Source: Pseudomonas plecoglossicida NBRC 103162 = DSM 15088
GTDB taxonomy: Bacteria; Pseudomonadota; Gammaproteobacteria; Pseudomonadales; Pseudomonadaceae
Assembly (NCBI RefSeq): GCF_000730665.1
Contig: NZ_BBIV01000012.1
Location: 62,001 to 126,000, forward strand
Direction: 5' to 3'
Length of the DNA stretch: 64,000 bases
Both the position numbers and the translations under genes were made by a program. The notes beneath the pieces were generated by a model, which searched no databases, was not told the origin of the DNA, and worked only from the letters and a program-made list of their open reading frames with translations. This document shows positions 1 to 8,568 of this stretch, piece after piece. Within the stretch, counting starts at the first letter, position 1. Every line of letters begins with the position of its first letter.

Positions 1-2411
1 GCGCTGATCGATATGAGCACCGCGAGCAAGCGCAGGGCCAGGGTCGGCCAGGCACTGATGCCTTCCAGGAGGAACATCGGCTCACCCAGGCCATTTTCGG
101 TCAGGCTTCTGCGTTGCTGGTAGGCGCATAGCAATGCCAGGATGAAAACCACCAGCGGTACCAACACATACCAGGCATTGGCGTCGAAGAGGCCGCGGGC
201 CGCAACACCGGTTCGGTCGATGCTGGTCGTGTCCTGGGCCCGACGGTTGAGGATGGAGCCGATCAACCCCAGCACGACCAGGCCGAAGGTGACCCAAAGC
301 ATCTCGACCAGCCAGAAGCGCATGGCGACCCACGCAGTCAGCGCAGCCGCGCCATACAGGGCTGATGGTATCCATGCACTCAATCCCACGCGTTTCTCGC
401 CTCTGCTGCAGCCCCACCAACTCAGTGACAGACCGAGTATCACCAGGATCAATGTCAGCGGGCCCGCCTGGAACAACGACAACGTTCCATGCAACCGGTC
501 TTGCTGTGCCTTGGAAGGGTCTGGATAAATCGGCGGCGAGGGATCCTGCAGGCAACGCAAGGCCATGATGTCCTGCGGGCGAATATACGTGCCCTGGGCA
601 GAAACATTGTCCAGAGGCGAGCAGTCTGGCGGGCGTCGCTTGGTGGAGCTGCTGTCGAGCGGTATGAAGCCGCTGATGCCGACCTCGTAGATGCTCGGCG
701 ACAAGATGCCGGCCTTGCTGAAATTGAACTTCGATTTTTTGGCATGGAACGGCTCGGGCGCCATCGCTGCCAGTACCGAGACGAACACTGCGCTCTGCAG
801 GCTGTCGCGAAACGGTGGCATTTCCTGTTGCAGGGCACGGGTCAGTGTCAGGCCATAAGGCGATGCCAGTATCAGGTTCCGCGTTACCTGGGATTGCTCG
901 CTTTGCAGCATGCGCGCATCCAGATCGGTGGAGAAATACAACTTGTTCGGCATGCTGCTCTTCAGCGCCTGCAGCACCAGCAGCTTGTCGTAGGTATCCA
1001 GGCCCAGCACGCCGATGGCACCGATGCCGTTCTGGCCGGCAGCGAGGAAGGCCTGGTCCTGCATTTTTATGTGATCGGCGAGACGTCGCAGGTAGTCCAA
1101 CTGCGAGTTGCCGTCCGATTTCTCCTCCGGGCCGAGTTCGATCGGGCGATTCTGCTTTTCGGTCTTCTGCTCGGTCTTGGCGATGGTGTCCTCGGGTAGA
1201 CGGCCGTCCAGGCCACGCAGGTAGCTGTAGCGCAGGACCCATGGGTCGACCCGGTACTCGTCCAGCGGTGGCAGCGATGGTCGTTCGCCGATCCTGATGC
1301 GGAAACTTTCGATCAGAGCGCGGCTATAGAAACTGTCCCATTCGGAAACCAGGGCAATGCGATTGGCGTTATGCCAGTTGGAAAAGCACAGGCTTTCCTT
1401 CTCCTCGGTGCATCGGGCGCCTGTCGCTGGGTCGACATTGCGCAGCTTGAGTTCGTCCAGCAACAGATGGGCCATCATGGTGTCGTCGCTGATCGTGCGT
1501 ACCAGCTTGAGGTCCCTTGGCGACGTTTGCTCATCGTGGTCTTGCGTGTAGTAGCTGCCCACCAACAGTGTTTTGTCTGCCGTCGCCAAGGGGGAATAGA
1601 TTTCGATGTTCTGCCAGAACTGCGCCGGTTGGTTTTTCCCATGCTCGATGGGCTCGCCTGTGGTGCTCAGGCCACGACGTGCATAGGCCTCTTGCAGATA
1701 CATGCTGCGCAGCATCGCGGAGTCGGCAGGGCCAATCACCTTCAGCGTGTCGCTGCTCGAACTGTCGCTCAATGCCGTTCGTAAGTTATTCAGCTCCCCT
1801 AGCGGATCTTGCGTTGCCGAATTCTTGGCGAGCACATCCTGTTTGAGCCAGAGCAGCCTCACGCGCCCTTCAGGTGCCTGTCTTGCGCTGTCGCGCGGGT
1901 AGGCTATCAGCGGATCGGCGATGAAATCCTCGTAGGGGACTTCCACATCCGCTGCTTGCGGCTCTGCTGCAAGTTCCAACGGGTTGGATTTCATGGCCAG
2001 ACACCGCACATGCTGCTCGTCCTCAGGCACCAGTCGAGCGCTCTTCAGACCCGCCAGAATGGCATAGCGCATCCGCCGTCGAAGCTCGACGGTTTCGGCA
2101 TAGGCGCCATCTTCCACCAACGCCACGATCAGCTGAGCGGGTTTCTGGGGTCGAGCCTTGGAACATGGCGTCGGCGGTGGGGTGTCGGTCAGGGCCTTGA
2201 CACGTTTGCGGTAACGCTCCAACGCATCGAAGGGGTCTTGCCACAGGCGGGCTTCGATAGTGGTGTGCGGCTGGAACTGGGCACCTTCGGGGCGCGTTTC
2301 CAGAAAGGGGGCGCGCGACAGGGCAAAGGCAGAAACGACAAGGCTCAGTATCAGCGCACTGCCAGGCAGCCAGACGGCATAGTTACTCGTCGAATTGTTG
2401 TTGCTGTCCAT
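1..2411 (-). CDS. large membrane protein with periplasmic-binding-protein-like domain, cut by window edge
   Basis: The minus frame is open from an ATG at 2411 to base 1 with no stop (803 codons), so the C-terminus lies outside the window. A hydrophobic helix sits at about residues 12-34. A long non-membrane part follows, and from about residue 640 at least five hydrophobic segments run to the edge. Two stretches resemble a type I periplasmic-binding fold (branched-chain amino acid receptor type): ALVSEWDSFYSRAL near 385, and GAIGVLGLDTYDKLL followed by YFSTDLDAR near 510-545. I recognise this as an unnamed class of large bacterial membrane proteins with a receptor-like domain; function is unknown. 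A weak AGG lies 9 nt before the ATG, and an AACAACAAT motif sits at codons 4-6. The divergent neighbour is a LysE exporter. Confidence 0.8.
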   Translation of the reverse strand, partial: MDSNNNSTSNYAVWLPGSALILSLVVSAFALSRAPFLETRPEGAQFQPHTTIEARLWQDPFDALERYRKRVKALTDTPPPTPCSKARPQKPAQLIVALVEDGAYAETVELRRRMRYAILAGLKSARLVPEDEQHVRCLAMKSNPLELAAEPQAADVEVPYEDFIADPLIAYPRDSARQAPEGRVRLLWLKQDVLAKNSATQDPLGELNNLRTALSDSSSSDTLKVIGPADSAMLRSMYLQEAYARRGLSTTGEPIEHGKNQPAQFWQNIEIYSPLATADKTLLVGSYYTQDHDEQTSPRDLKLVRTISDDTMMAHLLLDELKLRNVDPATGARCTEEKESLCFSNWHNANRIALVSEWDSFYSRALIESFRIRIGERPSLPPLDEYRVDPWVLRYSYLRGLDGRLPEDTIAKTEQKTEKQNRPIELGPEEKSDGNSQLDYLRRLADHIKMQDQAFLAAGQNGIGAIGVLGLDTYDKLLVLQALKSSMPNKLYFSTDLDARMLQSEQSQVTRNLILASPYGLTLTRALQQEMPPFRDSLQSAVFVSVLAAMAPEPFHAKKSKFNFSKAGILSPSIYEVGISGFIPLDSSSTKRRPPDCSPLDNVSAQGTYIRPQDIMALRCLQDPSPPIYPDPSKAQQDRLHGTLSLFQAGPLTLILVILGLSLSWWGCSRGEKRVGLSAWIPSALYGAAALTAWVAMRFWLVEMLWVTFGLVVLGLIGSILNRRAQDTTSIDRTGVAARGLFDANAWYVLVPLVVFILALLCAYQQRRSLTENGLGEPMFLLEGISAWPTLALRLLAVLISIS
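2394..2402 (-). promoter_or_regulatory. possible Crc/Hfq CA motif at the start of the receptor-like gene
   Basis: AACAACAAT lies on the minus strand about 10 nt after the ATG at 2411. It fits the AANAANAA pattern bound by Hfq/Crc on mRNAs under catabolite repression in Pseudomonas. The match is short, so this is only a candidate. Confidence 0.3.
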
Positions 2412-2760
2412 GGTGCATTACCTGAATCAGGTCGCCCTTGGCACAGGAGCGGGACCGGATCCAGAAGCCACGAACAGCGGCTTGCACTACGTCGATGGGG
2501 TCGGACGTGCGGAGCGGCAGACATTGGACTCTGCTGAGAGAGGCTGGCAAGTTCAATTCTAGAAAGTTCAGGCGAGCTGGCAAGTTGCCATTTTAGTGCA
2601 GAGTCTGATTTCTGATGTTCGGTATATTTCTGGTCGCTAAACAGCGCAAAGTGTATCAGTGAAGTTACAGCCGAGTTGGGCTGCAGTCCCTGTCAGCAAT
2701 CCGAAAAGTGCGTAGACCCTCCGTGCTACGCTGCGTCCAGACCCTGCGAGATACGAACCC
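2412..2760. other. divergent intergenic region without a convincing gene
   Basis: This 349 bp gap separates the minus-strand receptor-like gene from the plus-strand LysE gene and must hold both promoters. It is more AT-rich near 2580-2640. A 66-codon minus-strand frame (2383-2583) would start with TTG and has no ribosome site, so I do not call it. No clear promoter pair or operator could be picked by eye. Confidence 0.5.
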
Positions 2761-3381
2761 ATGTCCATCGCCGACAACCTGATCGCCTTCACCCTGGCCG
2801 CCACGCTCCTGACTCTGACCCCGGGGCTGGACACAGCCCTGATCCTCCGGACCTCTGCAACAGAGGGCCGCCAGCAGGGCCTGCGTGCTGCCCTGGGCAT
2901 CAATGCCGGCTGCCTGCTGTGGGGCGCCGCCGTCGCCTTCGGCCTCGGCGCCCTGATTGCCGTTTCCGAACTGGCCTATGACGTCCTGAAGTATTGCGGC
3001 GCAGCCTACCTGGCCTGGCTCGGCATCAACATGCTGCTGCGCCCGCGCCATTCCATGGCAGCGACCGCTGCCAATGGCCAACTCGCTCGCAACTGGTTCC
3101 TCAAGGGCATGATGGGCAACCTGCTGAACCCCAAGGTCGGGATCTTCTACGTGTCGTTCCTGCCCCAGTTCATCCCGCAGGGGCAGCCGCTGGTGGCCTG
3201 GACCTTCGGCCTGGTCGGCATCCACGTGGTGCTCGGGTTGCTGTGGTCCATGGCGTTGATCGGTGCGACAGAGCGCCTGGCCGGCGTGTTGCGCCGCGAG
3301 AAGGTCATCACGTGGATGGACCGCACGACTGGCCTGGTCTTCGTCCTGTTTGCCGCCCGCCTGGCCCTGAGCAGGCGCTGA
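2761..3381 (+). CDS. LysE/RhtB-family amino acid exporter
   Basis: A 206-residue inner-membrane protein of usual LysE/RhtB length. The N-terminus has the family signature: a first hydrophobic helix ending in LTPGLD, then a small-residue helix with GINAGCLLWG, and GAAYLAWLGINMLL as the third helix. About six hydrophobic segments alternate with short charged loops. Members export amino acids or homoserine lactone-like compounds by proton exchange; the substrate cannot be told from sequence. It stands alone, divergent from the receptor-like gene. The ribosome site is weak (GAGA about 9 nt upstream). A second member of the family is at 42657-43268. Confidence 0.9.
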   Translation: MSIADNLIAFTLAATLLTLTPGLDTALILRTSATEGRQQGLRAALGINAGCLLWGAAVAFGLGALIAVSELAYDVLKYCGAAYLAWLGINMLLRPRHSMAATAANGQLARNWFLKGMMGNLLNPKVGIFYVSFLPQFIPQGQPLVAWTFGLVGIHVVLGLLWSMALIGATERLAGVLRREKVITWMDRTTGLVFVLFAARLALSRR

Positions 3382-3451
3382 ACCGCACGATACGGGTCAG
3401 CCCAGGACCTGGCGTCGATAAGCGAGGGGCCTGCGCTTGCCAACGCTTGAG

Positions 3452-3757
3452 TCAGGACGCTGAGCGGATGGCGAGGACCACGCCGTTGGTGATCTGCACC
3501 AGCACATAATGGTCGCCCATGCGCACCCAGTGGCTTTCTTTCTCGGGGGCTGGCAGGCCTTTGGCTTTCCAGTCCTTCACAGCCTGGTCGTCGCGCTTGT
3601 ATTGATCGGGCGCCTTGTCGCCGACCTTGATTTCACGGTTGTGGGTTTGCGGGGCGGTGATGCTTTCTTCAGTCGAGGGCGCAGCTTTGGTAGCTTGATC
3701 GAGCGGGCAATGGAGGTCCTTCTCGTGACCATGCTCGGGGTCGTGCTCATCGAGCAT
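3452..3757 (-). CDS. RcnB-family protein, apparently missing its signal peptide
   Basis: The C-terminal 55 residues fit the RcnB family (periplasmic proteins linked to nickel/cobalt homeostasis): REIKVGDKAPDQYK, then VKDWKAKGLPAP, HWVRMGDHYVLVQI and a final hydrophobic turn. RcnB proteins normally begin with a secretion signal. Here the N-terminus is hydrophilic (MLDEHDPEHGHEK) and an in-frame TAG lies seven codons before the ATG. The His/Glu-rich stretch may be the start of the mature protein, which would mean the original start and signal have been lost. Either this is a cytoplasmic variant or, more likely, a decayed gene. It is convergent with the LysE gene. Confidence 0.6.
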   Translation of the reverse strand: MLDEHDPEHGHEKDLHCPLDQATKAAPSTEESITAPQTHNREIKVGDKAPDQYKRDDQAVKDWKAKGLPAPEKESHWVRMGDHYVLVQITNGVVLAIRSAS

Positions 3758-3992
3758 TGGGACTGGCGGGCATTGCCGGTCGCCCTAGCGCTTTTCCTGC
3801 CACTATTTCATCAGGGGGTTGCGGCTGCGCCGAGGCTGGAACAGGCATCCGATACAGGAAGTGCTCTTCAGTCTCGAAGACGCACTGTTTCAAAAAATCG
3901 GCATTGACCAGAGAGGAACCCAGGCTGTTCGGCACCGGCAGCAGATCGTCAGCCATGGGCAACTTGAACCTAACGATCGCAACGACAGTCAT
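3747..3992 (-). other. doubtful 81-codon ORF, possible remnant
   Basis: This frame begins MTVVAIVRFKLP, which resembles the start of small YdhR-like monooxygenase proteins, but similarity stops after about 12 residues and the rest is not recognisable. There is no ribosome site before the ATG, and the frame overlaps the RcnB-like gene by 11 nt. I read the stretch 3758-4069 as decayed sequence rather than a working gene. It also holds the promoter of the Nudix gene. Confidence 0.25.
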
Positions 3993-4069
3993 CTAACCGA
4001 CACAAGGACACTCTAATCTCGGGAAGGAACCTGCCGGATCCAAGCCAGTCAATTACAAAAGGGCAGCGC

Positions 4070-4459
4070 ATGAAGGCAATGGACACTGCAACAGCCAAGC
4101 GAAAAGGCATCAAGCTGCGCGCCACGATCATCTACCGCAAAGACGGTGAGGTCTTGTTTGTTCGCAAACGCAACGCCAAGTGGAACTTGCCAGGCGGACG
4201 CGTTGAGCGAGATGAGACGCCGCTCGAAGCGGCTATGCGAGAAATGGCCGAGGAAACCGGCCTTGCGTTCGATGAGCTTCGCTACCTCACGATGTACCGG
4301 GAAGACAAGGTCATCCACTACCTGTTCGAAGCCCGCAAGGCAGACGATAAACCGCGCCCCCGAAACGAGATCGAGGCTTGCCGTTGGATCAAGGCCAGGG
4401 ATGTGTCGAAGCGCCGAGTGCGACGCCCGATCAAGACGATCCTCAAGCGCTGCGCCTGA
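4070..4459 (+). CDS. Nudix hydrolase
   Basis: A 129-residue protein with a complete Nudix box at residues 43-65: G43, five residues, E49, seven residues, R57-E58-M59, then E61-E62 and G64-L65. This site binds Mg2+ and hydrolyses nucleoside diphosphates linked to another group. Upstream beta strands (LRATIIYRKDGEVLFVRKR) and the WNLPGG turn match the fold. The substrate is unknown. The protein is basic at both ends. The start at 4070 has AGGG six bases upstream; a second ATG at 4079 is possible. It is monocistronic and convergent with the LysR gene. Confidence 0.9.
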   Translation: MKAMDTATAKRKGIKLRATIIYRKDGEVLFVRKRNAKWNLPGGRVERDETPLEAAMREMAEETGLAFDELRYLTMYREDKVIHYLFEARKADDKPRPRNEIEACRWIKARDVSKRRVRRPIKTILKRCA

Positions 4460-4571
4460 TCAGATCGGTCAGTGCCTTGGTGACGACTTTCCGTTGTCAC
4501 CTGAACCGTTCGTTTCAGGGCCGTCGTGGTCCTGTCCAGACCCGCCACACCACACTGTCCAGCCAGGCCGG

Positions 4572-5486
4572 TCAAAGACTGTCGGGATCCCCGAAGAACA
4601 TTTGAATCCGCGACCGCAACCACCGCTCCGCCGGGTCATTGTCCTGTGCCCCTCGCCAGGCCATGTGCAGCTCGAAACTGCGCACCTCAAGCGGCAGCTC
4701 CTCGGCACGCAACCCCCCGGCCGCAGTCAGCGCATCCGCCGTGTAGTCCGGCACCGTGGCGACGATATCGGTCCCCGCCAGCAGGCTTCCCAGACCGTTG
4801 AACTGGGGCACCGCCAGCACCACGTGGCGCTTGCGACCGATTTCCTCCAGCGCCTCGTCGATGAACCCGGACAGGTCGCCGGCGAACGACACCAGCGCAT
4901 GCGGGCGGGCGCAGAAATCGTCGAGGGTGATGCTGCCCGGCACGCTGTCGGCGCGCAGCAGCTTGGGCATGCTACGGCGCAGCACCTTGCGCTTGGCGTT
5001 GGCCGGCAATTCGTTGGTGTAGCTCACGCCCACCGAGATTTCCCCCGAAGCCAGCAGGGTAGGCATGAGCAGGTAGTTGACCCGGCGCACCACCAGCACG
5101 ATGCCTGGCGCCTCGGCGCGGATGCGCTTGAGCAGCATCGGCAGCAAGGCGAACTCGGCATCGTCCGACAGGCCGATGCGGAACACCGCGTTGCTGGTGG
5201 CCGGGTCGAATTCGGCGGCGCGGCTGACGGCGGTGGAAATCGAGTCCAGTGCCGGGGAGAGCAGGGCGAAGATCTCGTGCGCGCGCGCCGAAGGCTCCAT
5301 GCTGCGACCGGTACGCACGAACAACGGGTCGTCGAACAGGTTGCGCAGGCGCGACAGCGCCGCACTGATCGCCGGCTGGCCAAGGAACAGCTTCTCGGCC
5401 GCTCGGGTCACGCTACGCTCATGCATGAGGGTTTCGAACACGATCAGCAGGTTGAGGTCTACGCGACGCAGGTCGTTTCGATTCAT
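4572..5486 (-). CDS. LysR-family transcriptional regulator
   Basis: A 304-residue LysR-type regulator. The N-terminal winged helix-turn-helix covers residues 1-65 (LLIVFETLMHERSVTRAAEKL, then QPAISAALSRLR) and the substrate-binding domain fills about 90-300. The sequence around residues 8-60 is close to the NodD/LinR-like branch (DLNLLIVFETLM). It is divergent from the zinc-free dehydrogenase at 5693, with a 206 bp gap, so it probably controls that gene in response to a small aromatic or carbonyl compound. I could not pick a single T-N11-A operator with confidence. Confidence 0.9.
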   Translation of the reverse strand: MNRNDLRRVDLNLLIVFETLMHERSVTRAAEKLFLGQPAISAALSRLRNLFDDPLFVRTGRSMEPSARAHEIFALLSPALDSISTAVSRAAEFDPATSNAVFRIGLSDDAEFALLPMLLKRIRAEAPGIVLVVRRVNYLLMPTLLASGEISVGVSYTNELPANAKRKVLRRSMPKLLRADSVPGSITLDDFCARPHALVSFAGDLSGFIDEALEEIGRKRHVVLAVPQFNGLGSLLAGTDIVATVPDYTADALTAAGGLRAEELPLEVRSFELHMAWRGAQDNDPAERWLRSRIQMFFGDPDSL

Positions 5487-5692
5487 CGGTGCGTTTCGCC
5501 TTAAGTGGGGCAGGGGTGAATATTAAGGCCAAAGGCTGTTACCCTGCACCGATTTCCGGGGGCCAATGCACAGGAATGTCAGGTGCCCAATCGATGACAG
5601 GCATGTCGACTATTAACCGCCACTGATGGTCTAACGGCCAAAGCCCGGATAAAGTTCGTGGTAATACGAGGTTCACACAGGCGAGGTATGCG

Positions 5693-6715
5693 ATGTCCCG
5701 CATGATCCGTTTCCACAAGTTCGGCGCTGCCGATGTGCTCCGTTGCGAGGAGCAGGCCGAACCGTCCCCTGGCGTTGGCGAGGTACAGATTCGCGTAGAG
5801 GCGATCGGCGTGAGCTGGTACGACGTGCTTTGGCGGCAGAACCTGGCACCGTCCCAGGCCCGCCTGCCGGCCGGGATCGGCAGCGAGATGGCGGGCGTGG
5901 TGATGGCGGTCGGCGAGGGTGTCGAAGATATCGCGGTCGGCGATCGGGTGGCCAGCTTCCCGGCCGCCAGCGCCAACGAGCATCCGGTGTATGGCGACGT
6001 CATCGTCATGCCGCGCACGGCAATCACCCGTTATCCGGACGTGCTCACGCCGATCGAGGCCAGCGTGCACTACACGCCGCTGCTGATCGCCTATTTCGCC
6101 TACGTCGATCTGGCCCGTGCCAAGGCCGGGCAGACCGCTCTGGTGACTGACGCCAGCCACTGTGCCGGCCCTGCGTTCGTGCAGCTGGGCAAGGCGCTGG
6201 GGCTGAAGGTGTTCGCCGCCACCAAGGAGCCCGAGCAGCGCGAGTACCTGCTGGGGCTGGGGGCGGACAAGGTGATCGTCACCGAAGAGCAGGACTTGCT
6301 CATGCAGGTCGGCAAGTACACCGAAGGCCGCGGTGTGGACATGGTCCTCGATGGCATGGGTGGTCCGCAGATGTCGTTGCTCGGCGATGTCCTGGCGCCG
6401 CGTGGCAGCCTGGTGCTGTATGGCCTGCAAGGGGGCAACCAGACGCCGTTCCCGGCCTGCGCGGCGTTCCAGAAGAACATCCAGCTCCATGTGCATTGCA
6501 TCGGCAACTTCACCGGCAAGCCGGAATTGGGCATCAGTCAGGATCAGGTGGCCTTGCAACGTGCCTTGCGCGATATCAATCAGTTCACCGCCGATCAACT
6601 GCTGACACCGCAGATCATCAAGGTGTTTCCGTTCAGTCAGGTGGTCGAGGCTCACCGCTGCATGGACGAGTGTCCCTGCGGTGGGCGGGTGGTGTTGGAC
6701 ATGGCGCAGTCCTGA
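5693..6715 (+). CDS. quinone oxidoreductase-like medium-chain dehydrogenase
   Basis: A 340-residue MDR-superfamily protein. Residues 1-125 form the GroES-like part (PSPGVGEVQIRVEAIGVSWYD, then GIGSEMAGVV) and about 135-290 form the Rossmann NADP-binding part (QTALVTDASHCAG, GADKVIVTEE, GRGVDMVLDGMGG). The structural-zinc cysteine cluster is absent, which places it with NADPH:quinone reductases rather than zinc alcohol dehydrogenases. It probably reduces quinones or enones in the cytosol. GAGG lies 6 nt before the ATG. The LysR gene is divergent, and a strong terminator follows. Confidence 0.88.
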   Translation: MSRMIRFHKFGAADVLRCEEQAEPSPGVGEVQIRVEAIGVSWYDVLWRQNLAPSQARLPAGIGSEMAGVVMAVGEGVEDIAVGDRVASFPAASANEHPVYGDVIVMPRTAITRYPDVLTPIEASVHYTPLLIAYFAYVDLARAKAGQTALVTDASHCAGPAFVQLGKALGLKVFAATKEPEQREYLLGLGADKVIVTEEQDLLMQVGKYTEGRGVDMVLDGMGGPQMSLLGDVLAPRGSLVLYGLQGGNQTPFPACAAFQKNIQLHVHCIGNFTGKPELGISQDQVALQRALRDINQFTADQLLTPQIIKVFPFSQVVEAHRCMDECPCGGRVVLDMAQS

Positions 6716-6735
6716 GAAAGTGACAGTGCAAGAAG

Positions 6736-6760
6736 AACCCGGGCAGAGCCCGGGTTTTTT
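6736..6760 (+). terminator. rho-independent terminator of the dehydrogenase gene
   Basis: A perfect 9 bp stem (AACCCGGGC with GCCCGGGTT) around a 3 nt AGA loop, running into TTTTTT. It starts 21 bp after the stop codon at 6715. Confidence 0.9.
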
Positions 6761-6769
6761 CTGCCTGAA

Positions 6770-6996
6770 ATATAAGAAAGTTCCCACGGCGTAAGTTCAA
6801 TATTCCCATTGCTCTTTCGAGTTAGACTTATTTTTCAATTCGTTTTCTCCCGGGCGACTTCCTGTTTTGGAATTACGTAAGTGAATGTGTTGGAATTTTC
6901 CGCAGACTGAATGGTTTTTTTACCGCCATCTGTATCTTTTATTCATTCGGCGACGATTGATAATGGCGTAATGACAGTTAACGCAAGGAGCGTGTG
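6770..6996. other. AT-rich intergenic stretch upstream of a small ORF
   Basis: This region is much richer in A and T than its surroundings, with several T runs (TTATTTTTCAATTCG near 6830, GGTTTTTTTACC near 6913). It presumably holds the promoter for the small ORF at 6997 and the operon that follows. AT-rich DNA in this genus is often bound by the MvaT/MvaU silencers; that is inference. No clear terminator or operator was seen after the dehydrogenase terminator. Confidence 0.5.
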
Positions 6997-7113
6997 ATGG
7001 AGAAGGGGAGGCCCCGCGCTGGGTCGAGGTGCCAAGTGGTAGGTGCGCGAAGGGGATCTTTCTTCTCGATGGCTTGGCGACAGCGTTTCGCTACTTCAGT
7101 TTTTTACAAATAA
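6997..7113 (+). CDS. candidate 38-residue small basic protein or leader peptide
   Basis: ATG at 6997 follows AAGGAG by 6 nt, which is a near-ideal ribosome site and better than those of most genes here. The frame ends at TAA 7111-7113 and encodes 38 residues beginning MEKGRPRAGSRC, with about ten Arg/Lys and a hydrophobic aromatic end (ATSVFYK). No family is recognised. It lies 90 bp before the two-gene operon at 7204 and could be a leader peptide for it or an independent small protein. The ribosome site is the only strong evidence. Confidence 0.4.
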   Translation: MEKGRPRAGSRCQVVGARRGSFFSMAWRQRFATSVFYK

Positions 7114-7203
7114 CTATAGGAAATTTCTCCTGTCGATTTCGCCGCGCCGTTGTTCATGCGAACAATACGGTGCGGTGCATGACTGAAGCGGTGAGGTAAT
7201 CCC

Positions 7204-8568
7204 GTGAGCCATATTCACGATCAGGCTATGCATTACATCTACCAACAAGTGCTGGAGCGTTTGCTCGCCCATATGACGCAACCTCAGCGCGCCTCGCTGC
7301 AATTGCTTATCCAGCGTTTGCTGGTGGCGGCCGGAGGCCCGGACTACATCGGTACTTTCAGGTTGCTGGTGATACAGGGCGGCGATAACCGCAGCGCCCG
7401 CTTGCTCGCGATCTTGCGGGCGGCGCAGTTGAGCATCGCCTTGCGCGCACCGGTGACTTTCCAGCTGGAGGTGCGGGTAGTGGGCGTACCGGCACTCAGC
7501 AGTGCCCTGCTGGAACACCATCAGCGCAGTTTCGATGCCCTGTTCATGCATGACGACCCGCGAGTCAACTTGCAGATGGTCATGTCGGGGAGCGTGGAGC
7601 CTTTCAATCGTAACGTCGGTGCTGGTGAGCCCTGGGCACTGGCGCGCGATGCCATGTTGCTGTTCGGGCACTTGATCGACCCGCGGCCTGAAGCGCTGCT
7701 CGGCAGCCGCCTGCACCTTGAGCTGGCGGCCGCGGTGGGGTTGGCGTGCGACGGCCAGCCCTGTGCAGATGCGCTGGTGACCGCCATGCCCGCGAAGCAA
7801 AGGCGCCGCTACCTGGCCTGGGCTCGCCGGGGCTTGCGTCTGACAGGGGGCGCCGGCCCGGTCAAGGTGACCCCCTGCGTTGCGGCCTTGGCCGATCGAT
7901 TGAGCGAGTTGCACGGGCTGGCCGGCCTGCCGGTTGGCGAGCCCGAAATGCCTGACCACGAGCAGCCCGATGAAGCAGTGATGCGGCTCTTGTCCATCGA
8001 TGATCTTTTGCCCCAGCTGCTGGATGAAGGCGCGCTTGATCGGATGATGGAGCTCAAGCTCGAGCCTGCGCATGACGCCACACCGCTGGCTGCCTATCTG
8101 GATCCCGTGGCATTGGCGCAGCTGCGGGCGTTGTGTTCGCGCTGCCTGGCGCCTGCTCGTGCGCGGGAGGCATTGCGGCTGCAGGATCAAGGAGCGTCGA
8201 GCGCGCAGCACAGGCCACAGTCGGTGCGCTTCTCTCAGGTGCATGGCGCCGACCAGGCCCAGCTCATCTGCATGCTCCATGGTCCGTTCGCCGACCGCGG
8301 GCGGGGGTTGGAGCGCTTCCTGCAGTGCCGACACCCCGACATGCTGGTGGCATTGCCGTACCTGCACCGTGCGTTGCAAGGCAAACCTTGCCCGGATGCG
8401 GTCAAGAACTGGCTGATCAATACCAGCGGCCTTGCGCTTCGACATTTGCGGGCAATCTACGGCGGGCATCTTCAGCACGGCACTCGGCGGCTGCTGGCAG
8501 GGCTGGCGCGGCGCGATGTGCAGCTGCGCTTGCTGGACCGCCCGGCAGGCCGAGAGGCGTCGCGCTGA
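7204..8568 (+). CDS. unrecognised 454-residue protein, operon partner of a MocR-like regulator
   Basis: I do not recognise this protein. It starts with GTG at 7204 with GAGG 7 nt upstream; an in-frame ATG at 7228 is an alternative. It has no signal peptide and no membrane helix, and is rich in Leu, Ala and Arg. Residues 1-60 are helical (HDQAMHYIYQQVLERLLAH), about 60-110 look like alternating strands, and the rest is mainly helical with a His/Cys-containing stretch near 300-320. The stop overlaps the next start as TGATG, so the two proteins are probably made together. An equally long ORF on the other strand is Gln/His/Arg-rich and lacks a ribosome site, so I take it as a shadow. Confidence 0.75.
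   Translation: MSHIHDQAMHYIYQQVLERLLAHMTQPQRASLQLLIQRLLVAAGGPDYIGTFRLLVIQGGDNRSARLLAILRAAQLSIALRAPVTFQLEVRVVGVPALSSALLEHHQRSFDALFMHDDPRVNLQMVMSGSVEPFNRNVGAGEPWALARDAMLLFGHLIDPRPEALLGSRLHLELAAAVGLACDGQPCADALVTAMPAKQRRRYLAWARRGLRLTGGAGPVKVTPCVAALADRLSELHGLAGLPVGEPEMPDHEQPDEAVMRLLSIDDLLPQLLDEGALDRMMELKLEPAHDATPLAAYLDPVALAQLRALCSRCLAPARAREALRLQDQGASSAQHRPQSVRFSQVHGADQAQLICMLHGPFADRGRGLERFLQCRHPDMLVALPYLHRALQGKPCPDAVKNWLINTSGLALRHLRAIYGGHLQHGTRRLLAGLARRDVQLRLLDRPAGREASR

Noticed and set aside
82..1242. 386-codon minus-strand ORF and several plus-strand ORFs at the left end
   Set aside because: Out-of-frame shadows of the edge-truncated receptor-like gene, whose frame is open for 803 codons.
2383..2583. 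66-codon minus-strand ORF before the receptor-like gene
   Set aside because: Would start with TTG without ribosome site; no similarity to a known family.
4146..5504. 452-codon plus-strand ORF
   Set aside because: Shadow that runs through the Nudix gene and antisense to the LysR gene.
7114..8478. 454-codon minus-strand ORF
   Set aside because: Antisense to the 7204 gene, with a Gln/His/Arg-rich shadow composition and no ribosome site; the plus strand has one and overlaps the next gene.
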